Positions 7,032 through 16,485 of a stretch of 64,000 nt of DNA are shown here, piece after piece. Each line of letters opens with the position of its first letter. Within the stretch, counting starts at the first letter, position 1. Under the pieces are notes generated by a model, which was not told the DNA's origin, did not search any database, and was given only the letters and a program-made list of their open reading frames with translations. Source of the stretch: Sphingomonas sp. Root241 (GTDB lineage: Bacteria > Pseudomonadota > Alphaproteobacteria > Sphingomonadales > Sphingomonadaceae); the NCBI RefSeq assembly GCF_001428865.1, contig NZ_LMIV01000003.1:127742-191741 (forward strand), written 5' to 3'. The translations under genes were made by a program, and so were the position numbers.

Positions 7032-8489
7032 TTAAGCGAATGTTGCGGCCCAATATTTGGCGAATGCATCGCGCTCGGCGGCGGTCATGTGGAGGCCGAG
7101 CTTGGAGCGGCGGAACAGCACGTCCTCGGGGGTGCGCGCCCATTCGCAGGCGTGCATCCACCGCGCTTCAACTTCGGTGAGACCGGCGCCGAGGGGTGCG
7201 CCCATGCCCGCTTCGTCATGGATGTCGTGGAGCATCTCGCCGAGCTGACTGCCATAAGCGTGCGCCATCCGCCGCGAGCGATCCTCGCCGAGAAACGGCC
7301 AACGCGCGCGGACCTGCGCCAGATGTCGATCGAATCCGGCGATGGCGCCGCCGGGGAAGACGCGGGCGCGGGTGCGGCAGCGCGGCTCGATGCCGAGCAG
7401 CGGGCCGATCTTCTCCATCGCCTCTTCGGCGAGCGCGCGCGCGGTGGTGATCTTGCCGCCGAAGACCGAGAGCAAGGGAGCGCCTTCGTCGTCGAGTTCG
7501 AGGACGTAGTCGCGGGTGACCGCCTGTGCCTTTGTTGCCCCGTCGTCGTGCAGCGGGCGGACGCCTGACCAGTTCCAGGCGACATCGGCGGGGGTGGTCT
7601 GGCGCGTGAAATAGCGGTTCACTGCGTCGCAGAGATATTGGATTTCCTCGGGAGAGCAGACCGCGTCCTCTGGGCGCTCGACCGAAACGTCGGTCGTGCC
7701 GATCTCAGTGAAGCCGCCTTCATAGGGGATCGCGAAGACGATGCGGCGATCGGGCTGCTGGAGGATATAGGCATGATCGCCCTCGAACAGGCGCGGGACG
7801 ACGATATGGCTGCCCTTGACCAGCCGGACTTGCGAGCGAGTCTCGATGGCGAGGCTGTCGAGTAAAGTTCGCACCCATGGGCCGGCGGCGTTGACGAGGC
7901 AGCGAGCCTCGACAACGCGGCCGTCGGAGAGCTTTGCCTGCCAGAGGTCGCCGGTGCGGACTGCGGAGATCAGCGCGGTACGCGTCGCGATCTCGGTGCC
8001 GTGCGCGGCGGCATCGCGGGCATTGGCGAGGGTGAGCCGGGCATCGTCGACCCAGGCGTCCGAATAGACGAAGCCGCGATGCTCGCCGGCGAGCGGATCG
8101 GTGAAGGCAGTGTCGGAGGGGTGGAGGCTCCGCGAGCGGGGCAGCGAGGATTGGCCGGCCAGCAGGTCGTAGAGGTAGAGTCCGGCACGGACCATCCACC
8201 AGGGGCGGACCGCATGGGCGTGCGGCAGCACGAAGGTCATCGGGCGGATCAGATGCGGCGCGGCTTCGAGCAGGCGCTCGCGCTCATGGAGCCCCTCGCG
8301 CACCAGCCGGAACTGCCAGGTCTCGAGGTACCGCAGCCCGCCATGGATCAGCTTGGTCGAGGCGGAACTGGTATGGCCGGCAAGGTCGTCCTTCTCGACG
8401 AGCAGGATCGACAGCCCGGCGAGCGATGCCTCGCGGGCGATCGCGCAGCCGTTGATCCCGCCGCCGACGATGAGGAGGTCATAGGGCAC
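7032..8489 (-). CDS. glpD: Aerobic glycerol-3-phosphate dehydrogenase
   Basis: A protein of 485 residues, an FAD-dependent membrane-associated enzyme that oxidises glycerol-3-phosphate to dihydroxyacetone phosphate and passes electrons to quinone. The N-terminal Rossmann motif LLIVGGGINGCAIAREASLAGL binds FAD. STKLIHGGLRYLE is the family signature, VNAAGPWV follows mid-protein, and the C-terminal helical DAO_C domain spans about residues 360-480. Translation probably starts at GTG 8489. It stands alone, divergent from rnr across 54 bases; no glycerol kinase or uptake gene is near. Confidence 0.95.
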   Translation of the reverse strand: MPYDLLIVGGGINGCAIAREASLAGLSILLVEKDDLAGHTSSASTKLIHGGLRYLETWQFRLVREGLHERERLLEAAPHLIRPMTFVLPHAHAVRPWWMVRAGLYLYDLLAGQSSLPRSRSLHPSDTAFTDPLAGEHRGFVYSDAWVDDARLTLANARDAAAHGTEIATRTALISAVRTGDLWQAKLSDGRVVEARCLVNAAGPWVRTLLDSLAIETRSQVRLVKGSHIVVPRLFEGDHAYILQQPDRRIVFAIPYEGGFTEIGTTDVSVERPEDAVCSPEEIQYLCDAVNRYFTRQTTPADVAWNWSGVRPLHDDGATKAQAVTRDYVLELDDEGAPLLSVFGGKITTARALAEEAMEKIGPLLGIEPRCRTRARVFPGGAIAGFDRHLAQVRARWPFLGEDRSRRMAHAYGSQLGEMLHDIHDEAGMGAPLGAGLTEVEARWMHACEWARTPEDVLFRRSKLGLHMTAAERDAFAKYWAATFA

Positions 8490-8543
8490 GGTATCAAGTT
8501 ACGCAGTTGGACAAGTCGCCGCGAGTCCCTATCTTCAGGGCCA

Positions 8544-10817
8544 ATGACAAAATCAAAGACACGAACGGGTCTGCCCACCAGGGAGCAGATCCTCGATTTC
8601 ATTTCCACATCGCAGACACCTGCCGGCAAGCGCGAGATCGCCAAGGCGTTCGGGCTGCACGCGCAGGACAAGATCGCGCTCAAGTCGCTGCTCAAGGACA
8701 TGGCAGACGAAGGGCTGATCGACAGCGCCCCCGGCCGCGCCTTCCACAAGATGGGCGGGGTTCCCAAGGTGACCGTGCTGCGGATCACCGACGCCGATGG
8801 CGACACGATCTGGGCAGTGCCCGAGCGCTGGGAGGCCGAGGGCATTCCGGTGCCGCGGCTCCGCGTCCGTGAGCGCGGCAAGCGCGGCGCGCTGGGTCCG
8901 GGCGACCGAATCCTCGCGCGGACCGAAGAGGCCGGCAACGGCTGGATCGCGCACCCGATGAAGAAGCTCGCGCGCAGCGAGGAGCAGATACTCGGCGTCG
9001 TTCACGAAGAGGGCGGACGGCTCTACCTCCAGGGCGTCGAGAAGAAGGACCGGCATAGCTATCCGATCTCGGAGCGCAACGGTGCCGAGCCGGGCGATCT
9101 CGTCCTCGCCAACAAGGCGGGCAAACCGCCGCGCATCTTCGCGCACGTCACCGAGCGGCTGGGCGATCCCTTCGCGCCGCGCAGCTTCTCGTTGATCGCG
9201 ATCCATCGCCACGGCATCCCCAATGTCTTCTCCGACGATCTGCTGGCGGAGGCCGAGCGGATATCGAAGCAGCCGCTGGGCGAGCGCGAGGATCTGCGCG
9301 ACCTGCCGATCGTCGCGATCGATCCGGCCGATGCGCGCGACCATGACGATGCCGTCTGGGCGACGCCCGACGACGATCCGAAGAACGAAGGCGGCTGGAA
9401 GGCCGTGGTCGCGATCGCCGACGTCAGCTTCTATGTCCGGCCGGGCTCGGAACTCGACCGTGAGGCGCGCAAGCGCGGCAATTCGGTCTATTTCCCCGAT
9501 CGCGTCGTGCCGATGCTGCCCGAGATCCTCTCGGCCGAAGTCTGCTCGCTCAAGGAGGGCGAAGACCGCGCGGCGCTGGCGTGCCACCTCCAGGTGGGCA
9601 AGCACGGCGAACTCAAGTCGTGGCGCTTCAGCCGCGCAGTGGTCAGCCTCGCGGCGAACATCGCCTATGACGACGCCCAGACGATCATCGATGGACCGAA
9701 GAGCGAGCGGGCCTTGCTCGACGATCGATTCGCCCCCGGCGCGGAGAAGCGTGGCGCGATCGAGCCTGCGCTGCGCCACCTCTGGGACTGCTGGCGCGCG
9801 CTCAACAAGGCCCGCGAGAAGCGCGAGCCGCTCGATCTCGATCTGCCCGAGCGGCGGATCGTGCTCGACGAGATGGGGCGCATTCTGTCGGTTGCGCCGC
9901 GCGAGCGCCTCGATGCGCACAAATTGATCGAGGATTACATGATCGCGGCGAACGTCGCCGCGGCCAAGGCGCTCGAGGCGAAGAAGGCGCCGGTGATGTA
10001 CCGCATCCACGAGCCGCCGGCGCGCGAGAAGCTCGTCGCGCTCAAGGAGTATCTCAAGACCTACGACATGGAATTCGCGCTGGGGCAGGTGATCAAGCCC
10101 GCCACGTTCAACCGCATCCTCGAACAGGTGGGCGAGGCGGACTTCCGCGACGAAGTGATGCAGCAGGTGCTGCGCAGCCAGACCCAGGCCTATTACGGGC
10201 CCCAGAATGCCGGGCATTTCGGGCTTTCGCTGGGCAGCTATGCGCACTTCACCTCGCCGATCCGGCGCTATGCCGATCTGATCGTCCACCGCTCGCTGGT
10301 CGATGCGTACAAGCTCGGGCCAGGCGGGCTCACGCCCGAGGAAGCCGGGTCGATGGAGCGGATCGGCGAGAGCATCTCGACGCTCGAACGCCGGGCGATG
10401 GAGGCCGAGCGCGAGACCGTCGATCGCTATGTCGCCGCCTATCTCTCGGCGCATGTCGGCGAAGTGATGGATGCGCGGATCACCGGGGTGCAGAATTTCG
10501 GCTTCTTCGCGACGATCGACGGGATCGGCGGCGACGGGCTGGTGCCGGTGCGCGATCTCGGCACCGAATATTTCCGCTACGACGAAGCGAGCCAGCGTCT
10601 GATCGGCGAGGATACCGGCGAATTCTTCGCGATGGGCCAGCGGCTCAAGCTGCGGCTGGCCGAGGCGAACCCGATCTCGGGCGCGCTGCGTTTCGAGCTG
10701 CCCGACGGTTCGGCGTCGAGCGGCGGTGGGCGCGAGGAGCGGGGCAGGGGACCCAAGCGCGTGATCAAGCATCGCGGGCGGCCGGCGAACATCCGGCACC
10801 AGGGGCGCAAGCGATAG
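8544..10817 (+). CDS. rnr: Ribonuclease R
   Basis: A 3'-5' exoribonuclease of 757 residues that degrades structured RNA. Order: an N-terminal winged-helix domain (about 1-75, with TREQILDFISTS and REIAKAFGL), cold-shock domains, the RNB catalytic domain beginning near 250 with IDPADARDHDDAVWA (D260, D266, D268, D269 match the metal-binding Asp set), the HFTSPIRRYADLIVHR signature near 570, an S1 domain from about 637 (GVQNFGFFATIDG) and a basic Lys/Arg-rich tail. ATG 8544 is chosen because the frame upstream overlaps glpD antisense and lacks family character. The length is normal for alphaproteobacterial RNase R. Confidence 0.96.
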   Translation: MTKSKTRTGLPTREQILDFISTSQTPAGKREIAKAFGLHAQDKIALKSLLKDMADEGLIDSAPGRAFHKMGGVPKVTVLRITDADGDTIWAVPERWEAEGIPVPRLRVRERGKRGALGPGDRILARTEEAGNGWIAHPMKKLARSEEQILGVVHEEGGRLYLQGVEKKDRHSYPISERNGAEPGDLVLANKAGKPPRIFAHVTERLGDPFAPRSFSLIAIHRHGIPNVFSDDLLAEAERISKQPLGEREDLRDLPIVAIDPADARDHDDAVWATPDDDPKNEGGWKAVVAIADVSFYVRPGSELDREARKRGNSVYFPDRVVPMLPEILSAEVCSLKEGEDRAALACHLQVGKHGELKSWRFSRAVVSLAANIAYDDAQTIIDGPKSERALLDDRFAPGAEKRGAIEPALRHLWDCWRALNKAREKREPLDLDLPERRIVLDEMGRILSVAPRERLDAHKLIEDYMIAANVAAAKALEAKKAPVMYRIHEPPAREKLVALKEYLKTYDMEFALGQVIKPATFNRILEQVGEADFRDEVMQQVLRSQTQAYYGPQNAGHFGLSLGSYAHFTSPIRRYADLIVHRSLVDAYKLGPGGLTPEEAGSMERIGESISTLERRAMEAERETVDRYVAAYLSAHVGEVMDARITGVQNFGFFATIDGIGGDGLVPVRDLGTEYFRYDEASQRLIGEDTGEFFAMGQRLKLRLAEANPISGALRFELPDGSASSGGGREERGRGPKRVIKHRGRPANIRHQGRKR

Positions 10818-10876
10818 GCTGTTGAGGCCGAGCGGCTTTCGTGTCAGCCTCCGCGCTTGATGCGGGGAGGGCGATC

Positions 10877-11200
10877 GTGATTGCAGCGTCATCGGTTCCG
10901 TCGATCGTCGCAGGCCTCGTGTCGCGCGCGCGCCGCAAGATTGCTTCGCATTTCTTCTTCCATCACGCGATCGATGCCGAAGACGCGGTCGCCTATGTGC
11001 CCCAGAGCCCTATCGAGCGGCGCCAGTTCGAGCGGATGCGGGGCACGGGCGTAATCCGCGAAGCGAGCGCCGGGCGCTACTGGATCGACACCGCCGCCTA
11101 TCAGGCCGAGATCGACGCACGGCGGCGCAAGCTGGTGCCGATCGTGATCGTCCTCGCCGTGATCATCGCCGGGCTGATCCTGTTGGGCTATCGCGGCTGA
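10877..11200 (+). CDS. Small C-terminally anchored membrane protein, unknown function
   Basis: A protein of 107 residues. A soluble N-terminal part (RARRKIASHFFFHHAIDAEDAVAYVPQSPIERRQFERM) resembles a small winged-helix-like region with RYWIDTAAYQAEIDARRRK. A single C-terminal membrane helix (VPIVIVLAVIIAGLILLGYR) follows, making it a probable tail-anchored inner-membrane protein. GTG 10877 is preferred because GGGGAGGG lies at normal spacing upstream; GTG 10841 is the longer alternative. It follows rnr by about 60 bases on the same strand and may be co-transcribed. Confidence 0.7.
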   Translation: MIAASSVPSIVAGLVSRARRKIASHFFFHHAIDAEDAVAYVPQSPIERRQFERMRGTGVIREASAGRYWIDTAAYQAEIDARRRKLVPIVIVLAVIIAGLILLGYRG

Positions 11201-11601
11201 GCGGGCGAAAGGTCAGATAGACTTCAGCCACGAGACTCCCCTCCCTGCAAGGGAGGGGCTGGGGGTGGGTGCGAGCGTAGCGAGCCCATCGAGATGCTTG
11301 GGAGAAGAAGGAAAGACCGGGCATCGAGCCCGGCTTTCCTTACCCACCCCTAACCCCTCCCTAAAAGGGAGGGGAATTTGAATATCGGTACGCCCAGTCC
11401 CTGTCTTCTGAAGGGCGCGCGTACGCGTCAAAGCGCGTTTGACCGGCCTTAACTTGACTCCTTTGGCCGAAACGCGATTCATTTTGTAACATTCTTGCGC
11501 ACAATTCTCGCGCAATCCAATTTATCCACCAGATTGAAAGAGCGGCGGCGACGAGCCGACCGGCCGATCCCAGCACTCGAAATCCTACATTGCAAGCGCG
11601 G
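11201..11601. other. Gene-free region between two convergent genes
   Basis: 401 bases. It contains a large inverted repeat element (11236-11376), then an AT-richer stretch with GTCAAAGCGCGTTTGAC (a 6-base-arm hairpin near 11428), and ends with CGAAATCCTACATTGCAAGC at 11578-11597, an exact 20-base match to 27021-27040. I see no gene; the open frame on the minus strand here is mostly translated repeat DNA. Confidence 0.7.
11236..11376. repeat. Composite inverted repeat element (CCCCTCCC class)
   Basis: Two perfect 9-base hairpins of the same sequence, CCCCTCCCT/AGGGAGGGG, lie at 11238-11258 and 11354-11374. Between them GGGGGTGGGT and ACCCACCCC are inverted copies, and an inner GGCATCGAGCCCGG segment can also fold. 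The whole 141 bases therefore form a long imperfect palindrome, unlike the CGTCATCC class in composition. It could end transcription from both convergent neighbours. Confidence 0.8.
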
Positions 11602-12765
11602 TCATTCGATCGTGAAAGTCAGCCCCGCATGTGCCTCGAGCCGCTTCCTGAGCGGCTCGGCCATCAGCGCGCCGGGGGTCCAGATGCCGCCTTCGCCCGC
11701 CACGTCGTGGATCAGGCAGAGCGCGCTTTCGGCGATCATCTTGCTGGTCGATCCATAGCCCGGATCGCGATCGCCCTTCACGCTTGCGGTGAGGCGCTCG
11801 CCCGACGGCATCTCGGCGATGAAGGCGATGTCGTAATAGCCGGTCTCGCGCTCTTCCTTGCCCGGGCCTTCGCCGGGGGCGGGGCCCTTGTCCGAGTTCA
11901 TCGGGTTCATCTTGGCGATCGCCTCGGCCGCGGCCTTGCCGATATCGCCGATGCCGGGCGCGACCATCATCTCGTCATATTGGAAATCCTCGCCATAGGG
12001 ATGGCCGGCGAGGAAATTGGTGCGGTGGACGTTCTTGGTGTTGATCACCGCCATCATGAACGGCGCGACCCAGCCGCCCACGGCTTCGTCATATTCGGGC
12101 AGCACGCCCTTGGGCTGGCTAGGTCCCTCGAAGCCGGGGGTGAGCGCGAAGGGATCGATCAGCGCCTTGAACACCGCGGGATCCTTCATCGCCGCGGCGG
12201 CGGTCGCCTTGCCGCTGGCGAAGGTGCCGCCGGAGAAGGTGCCCTTCATCGCGCGGACCCGGCCCTTCACGCGCGGCGCGGGCTTGCCGAACTTCGCGAT
12301 CGCCGCCTGCTCGACGGTCCATACGCCAAGATCGAACGGGATCGAATCGAAGCCGCACGAGAAGACGATCCGCGCGCCGCTAGCCTTGGCGGCGTCCTGA
12401 TATTTGCCGATCATTTCGTGCATGAAATTGGGCTCGCCGCACAAATCGACATAGGCGGTGCCGGTCTCGACACAGGCCGCGAGCAAGGGCTCGCCATAGA
12501 GCTGATAGGGACCGACGGTGGTGATGACGACCTGCGCGCGGGCAGTGAGTGCCTTCAGCGCGGCGGGATCGTCGGCATTGGCGGTGAGCAGGGGTGTGTC
12601 GGCGGGCGCGCCGATCTCGTCGCGGACTTGCTCGAGCTTGGTCAGCGAACGGCCGGCCATCGCCCATTTCACTTGGCGATAGTTCGCCGCGAGATATTCG
12701 GCGACGAGGCGGCCGGTGAAGCCGGTGGCGCCATAGACGATGATCTCGAACTCGCGGTCGGCCAT
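11602..12765 (-). CDS. Saccharopine dehydrogenase-like NAD(P)-binding protein (enoyl reductase type)
   Basis: A protein of 387 residues. The N-terminus IIVYGATGFTGRLVAEYLA is a Rossmann nucleotide-binding motif of the Sacchrp_dh_NADP family. WAMAGRSLTKLEQV, VVITTVGPYQLYGEPLLAACVETGTAYVDLCGE and FSCGFDSIPFDLG are signature stretches of the subfamily that includes mycobacterial trans-acting enoyl reductases and eukaryotic SCCPDH. Lysine biosynthesis is unlikely. The substrate is unknown but probably a lipid or polyketide. It stands alone between the ABC exporter gene and an intergenic repeat. Confidence 0.85.
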   Translation of the reverse strand: MADREFEIIVYGATGFTGRLVAEYLAANYRQVKWAMAGRSLTKLEQVRDEIGAPADTPLLTANADDPAALKALTARAQVVITTVGPYQLYGEPLLAACVETGTAYVDLCGEPNFMHEMIGKYQDAAKASGARIVFSCGFDSIPFDLGVWTVEQAAIAKFGKPAPRVKGRVRAMKGTFSGGTFASGKATAAAAMKDPAVFKALIDPFALTPGFEGPSQPKGVLPEYDEAVGGWVAPFMMAVINTKNVHRTNFLAGHPYGEDFQYDEMMVAPGIGDIGKAAAEAIAKMNPMNSDKGPAPGEGPGKEERETGYYDIAFIAEMPSGERLTASVKGDRDPGYGSTSKMIAESALCLIHDVAGEGGIWTPGALMAEPLRKRLEAHAGLTFTIE

Positions 12766-12860
12766 TTCTCTCTCCCGTTATGCTTCGTCGTCAGCATACC
12801 CGATCTTCTGAAATGGGAAAGCCGGCTGCTTTCGGCGCGGGCGCTTTCTCCCGAGCCGGG

Positions 12861-14645
12861 TCAGACCGCGTCGTTGAACTGCAGCGCCGCGAGTCGCGCA
12901 TAGAGGCCGCTCGTGCCGACCAGCTCGGCATGGGTGCCGGTCTCGACGATGCGGCCTTCGTCCATCACGATGATCCGGTCGGCGGCGCGCACGGTGGCGA
13001 GCCGGTGCGCGATGACCAGCGTGGTGCGGTTCTCCATCAATCGCTCGAGCGCGTCCTGGACGAGGCGTTCGCTTTCGGCATCGAGCGCCGAGGTCGCCTC
13101 GTCGAGCAGCAGGATCGGGGCGTCGCGGAGCAATGCGCGGGCGATCGCGATGCGCTGGCGCTGGCCGCCCGAGAGGCGCGCGCCGCCTTCGCCGAGGAAG
13201 GTGTCGAGCCCCTGGGGAAGCTCGCGCAGGAAATCACCGGCATTGGCGGCCTCGGCCGCGGCCCAGATCGCCTCGTCGCCGGCGTCCCATGCGCCGTAGC
13301 GGAGATTGTCGCGCGCCGAGGCGGCGAAGATCACCGTCTCCTGCGGCACCATCGCCATGCGAGCGCGGACCTCGGCCGGATCGGCCTGACGGATGTCGAC
13401 GCCGTCGATGCGGACCACGCCCGCTTCGGGATCGTAGAAGCGCTGGAGCAACTGGAACAAAGTCGATTTGCCCGCGCCCGACGGCCCGACCACCGCGACC
13501 GTCTCACCGGGGCGAATGTCGAGCGAGTAATCGGCGAGGACCGTGGCCTCTGGGCGCGTCGGATAGCGGAAGGTGACATGCTCGAAAGCGACCGCTCCCA
13601 GCGGCGGTTGCGGGAGTGGCACGGGATTGGCGGGCGCGGCGATGTCCGGCTGCTCGCGCAACAGCTCGGCGAGGCGGCTGGCGGCGCCGGAGCCGCGGAG
13701 CAGTTCGCCATAGACTTCGGTCAGCGCGCCGAAGGATCCGGTGACGAGGCCGGCGGTGATGACGAAGGCAGTGATCGAGCCCCCCGAGATGCGGCCCTCG
13801 GCGACGCCGTACACCGCGTCCCACATGATCAGCGTGATCGCCGTGAAGAGCAAGCCGATCACGGCGGCGGTCATCACCGCGCGCAGCCCGAACCGGCGCT
13901 TGGCGGCGGCGAAGCTGCGCGTGACGGCGCCTTCGAAGCGCTCGGCCTCGCGCTTTTCCTGCCCAAAGGCCTGGACGATACGCATCGCGCCGAGAGTCTC
14001 GGAGGCGATCGAGCCGATATCGGCGACGCGATCCTGGCTCGAGCGCGAGAGGGCGCGGACGCGGCCGCCGAGCCAGACGATCGGCAGCACGATCACCGGG
14101 ATGCCGACCAGCAGGAAGGCGGCGATCTTGGGCGCGAGCGTGAACAGATAGACGATGCCGCCGACGCCGGTGAGCAGGTTGCGCAGCGCGGTCGAGACGG
14201 TGTTGCCGACGACCATTTCGACGATCGCGGTGTCCGAAGTGAGCCGCGAGGCGATCTCCGACGGGCGGTTTTCCTCGAACCATTTGGGGGGCAGGCGCAG
14301 GAGGTTGCGGTGCACCGCCATGCGGATGTCGGCGACGGTGCGCTCGCCGACCCAGGAGACGAAGAAGAAGCGCACCGCGGTGGCGATCGCGAGCACGAGG
14401 ACGACGAGCAGCAGGCCCTGGAAATAGACGCTGATCGTGCTCGTATCGGCACCCTTGGCGAAGCCGTTGTCGACGATCTGCTTGAAAGTGCGCGGGATCC
14501 ACAAAGTCGCGACCGACGAGGCGATCAGCGCCAGCGTCGCCACCGCGAGCTGGAGCGGATAATGGCGCGTGAAGCTCCAGACGACGAGCAGGTTGCTGAG
14601 CTTGCGCCGCGATTGCGGAGCGGGCGCCGGGGCGGGATCGGACAT
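12861..14645 (-). CDS. MsbA-related ABC exporter, fused membrane and ATPase domains
   Basis: A protein of 594 residues that should work as a homodimer in the inner membrane. About six membrane helices occupy residues 20-310, with SLRLTSDTAIVEMVVGN typical of the type I exporter fold. The ATPase domain follows with Walker A GPSGAGKST, Q-loop MVPQETVIF, signature LSGGQRQRIAIARALL, Walker B ILLLDEATSALD and the H-loop IAHRLATV. It resembles the MsbA-related TIGR02204 group common in alphaproteobacteria, whose cargo is probably lipid or glycolipid. ATG 14645 (MSDPAPAPAP) is chosen over an upstream ATG that adds an Arg-rich leader. Confidence 0.9.
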   Translation of the reverse strand: MSDPAPAPAPQSRRKLSNLLVVWSFTRHYPLQLAVATLALIASSVATLWIPRTFKQIVDNGFAKGADTSTISVYFQGLLLVVLVLAIATAVRFFFVSWVGERTVADIRMAVHRNLLRLPPKWFEENRPSEIASRLTSDTAIVEMVVGNTVSTALRNLLTGVGGIVYLFTLAPKIAAFLLVGIPVIVLPIVWLGGRVRALSRSSQDRVADIGSIASETLGAMRIVQAFGQEKREAERFEGAVTRSFAAAKRRFGLRAVMTAAVIGLLFTAITLIMWDAVYGVAEGRISGGSITAFVITAGLVTGSFGALTEVYGELLRGSGAASRLAELLREQPDIAAPANPVPLPQPPLGAVAFEHVTFRYPTRPEATVLADYSLDIRPGETVAVVGPSGAGKSTLFQLLQRFYDPEAGVVRIDGVDIRQADPAEVRARMAMVPQETVIFAASARDNLRYGAWDAGDEAIWAAAEAANAGDFLRELPQGLDTFLGEGGARLSGGQRQRIAIARALLRDAPILLLDEATSALDAESERLVQDALERLMENRTTLVIAHRLATVRAADRIIVMDEGRIVETGTHAELVGTSGLYARLAALQFNDAV

Positions 14646-14835
14646 GGCGCGCGGCCTAGCGCGATTGGCGGAAGAGGGGAACCTTCTCTTGCGCCAGCGC
14701 CCCGTCCGGAAACGGCATTGGGAACTCATCTCATATTTGGAAGATTTGGTATGACAACGTTGCACCGCAGCACGGCGCGATCTATTAGTCTGATAAGTCG
14801 CCGCCGTTCCAACGGGTGACGGTGGAAGGAATTTG

Positions 14836-16065
14836 ATGCTCTACGACGCGTACGAGATTCAACGGTCACTCCTCGCCGGCGCCAGTGCCTGGGCCAATTT
14901 CTCCGCGGGGCTGCTCAACAATCCGGCCAATCCCTTTGCCTATTTCGGTGGCGGGCCCGTGCTCGCCTCGGCGCTCGAAGTGTTCGCGCACGCCTCCGCT
15001 CCGCGCGGCAAGCCGGATTTCGGGCTCGACTTCACTACGATCGACGGCAAGCAGATCGAAGTGCACGAGGAAATCGTGCTGCGGATGCCGTTCGGGCAAT
15101 TGAAGCGCTTCGTCCGCCAGGGCGTGGAAGGCGGCCCCAAGCTGCTGATCGTCGCGCCGATGTCCGGCCATTATGCCACGCTGCTGCGCGGCACGGTCGA
15201 GCGGATGCTTCCCACGGCGGACGTCTACATCACCGACTGGCGCGACGCGAAGCTGGTGTCGCTCTCCGAGGGGCGCTTCGACCTCGACGACTATGTCGAT
15301 TATCTGATCGCCTTCCTCGAGCATATCGGGGCGGAGGGCGATCCGCGTCCGCACATGCTGGCGGTGTGCCAACCCTCGGTCCCGGCCTTTGCCGCAGCGG
15401 CGCTGATGAGCGCGGACAAGCATCCGAATCGTCCGAAGACGCTGACGATGATGGGCGGGCCGATCGACACGCGCGAGGCGCCGACCGCAGTCAACACCCT
15501 GGCGACCGAGCGGCCGCACAGCTGGTTCGCGCAGAACGTGATCGCCACGATCCCGGCGACCTATGCGGGCGCGGGGCGGCGGGTCTATCCGGGCTTCCTG
15601 CAGCTCGCGGGGTTCATGACGATGAACCTCGGCAGCCACATGGTCAGCCATTGGGAGATGTTCAAACACCTCGTCCAGGGCGACGGCGAAGGCGCCGATT
15701 CGACGATGAAATTCTACGAGGAATATCGCTCGGTCTGCGACATGACCGCGGAATTCTATCTCCAGACGATCGACGTGGTGTTCCAGGCGCATTCGCTGCC
15801 CAAGGGTGAAATGCTGCACCGCGGGCGGCGGGTCGATCCTTCGGCGATCACCGATGTCGCGATCCTCGCGATCGAGGGCGAGCGCGACGACATTTCGGGG
15901 CTCGGCCAGACCAAGGCGGCGCTGACCATCGCGGACAAGCTTCCGGCGAAGCTGAAGAAATACCACATGGCGCCCGAAGTCGGCCATTACGGCATCTTCA
16001 ACGGCTCGAAGTGGCGGACGAAGATCGCGCCGGTGCTCGAAAGCTGGATCGCCGCGCACGGCTGA
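14836..16065 (+). CDS. phaZ: Intracellular polyhydroxybutyrate depolymerase
   Basis: A protein of 409 residues that mobilises stored polyhydroxybutyrate granules in the cytoplasm. It opens with MLYDAYEIQRSLLAGASAWA, the conserved start of the PhaZ (TIGR01849) family. The nucleophile is a Cys in a lipase-like box, AVCQPSVP (C178), as in Ralstonia PhaZ1 rather than the Ser of extracellular enzymes. VGHYGIFNGSKWR holds the catalytic His (H384), and a distal Asp is likely in the EGERDDISG segment. No signal peptide is present. ATG 14836 follows GGAAGGAA. No PHB synthase or phasin gene lies nearby. Confidence 0.93.
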   Translation: MLYDAYEIQRSLLAGASAWANFSAGLLNNPANPFAYFGGGPVLASALEVFAHASAPRGKPDFGLDFTTIDGKQIEVHEEIVLRMPFGQLKRFVRQGVEGGPKLLIVAPMSGHYATLLRGTVERMLPTADVYITDWRDAKLVSLSEGRFDLDDYVDYLIAFLEHIGAEGDPRPHMLAVCQPSVPAFAAAALMSADKHPNRPKTLTMMGGPIDTREAPTAVNTLATERPHSWFAQNVIATIPATYAGAGRRVYPGFLQLAGFMTMNLGSHMVSHWEMFKHLVQGDGEGADSTMKFYEEYRSVCDMTAEFYLQTIDVVFQAHSLPKGEMLHRGRRVDPSAITDVAILAIEGERDDISGLGQTKAALTIADKLPAKLKKYHMAPEVGHYGIFNGSKWRTKIAPVLESWIAAHG

Positions 16066-16077
16066 TCGCCGCGAGAT

Positions 16078-16410
16078 CTAGTCTTGGTAGCCGAGCTGGG
16101 CGAACGTGCTCTTCAGCCAGAAGAACGACCCGGCGGCGCAGATCGCGATTATGGCGAAAAGCACCCAGCCTGTGGGCGTGAGCGTCTGCCGCTCGGCATT
16201 GCGATAGGGCAATTTGTCGCCGGCGATGAACAGAAACAGGCCGAAGACGAGCGTGAGCGGCACGAGGGCGAATATCTCGAGATGGTAGCGCACCTCGGGC
16301 ACTTGTGCGCGGGCCGCCTGCAGCGGCAACCAGATGCCCCACCAGCCCAGTGCTATACCAACCGCAGAGAACAGAAGCCCGGCCAGCCGGTTCCGAAGAT
16401 CAGGATTCAT
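16078..16410 (-). CDS. Three-helix small membrane protein, unknown function
   Basis: A protein of 110 residues. Hydrophobic segments are LLFSAVGIALGWWGIWLPL, IFALVPLTLVFGLFLFIAG and VLFAIIAICAAGSFFWLKS. The protein ends in TFAQLGYQD. I do not recognise the family. ATG 16410 (MNPDLRNR) follows GGGGAGTGAG at good spacing. It converges with phaZ and is followed on the same strand by the DUF1232 gene upstream of it. Confidence 0.75.
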   Translation of the reverse strand: MNPDLRNRLAGLLFSAVGIALGWWGIWLPLQAARAQVPEVRYHLEIFALVPLTLVFGLFLFIAGDKLPYRNAERQTLTPTGWVLFAIIAICAAGSFFWLKSTFAQLGYQD

Positions 16411-16485
16411 CGTTCTCACTCCCCTCGAACGCCGTTCGTAGAGCCGAAGCATGACAGGATGAAGCGTGTTGGCAACGGGGCCAGC

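Noticed and set aside
8553..10892. A 779-codon minus-strand frame opposite RNase R
   Set aside because: Antisense to a complete RNase R with all catalytic residues; no family features.
11213..11515. A 100-codon minus-strand frame in the 11.2-11.6 kb gap
   Set aside because: Most of it is a translation of the inverted repeat element (PLPFREGLGVG and TPSPSLAGRG), a common false gene.
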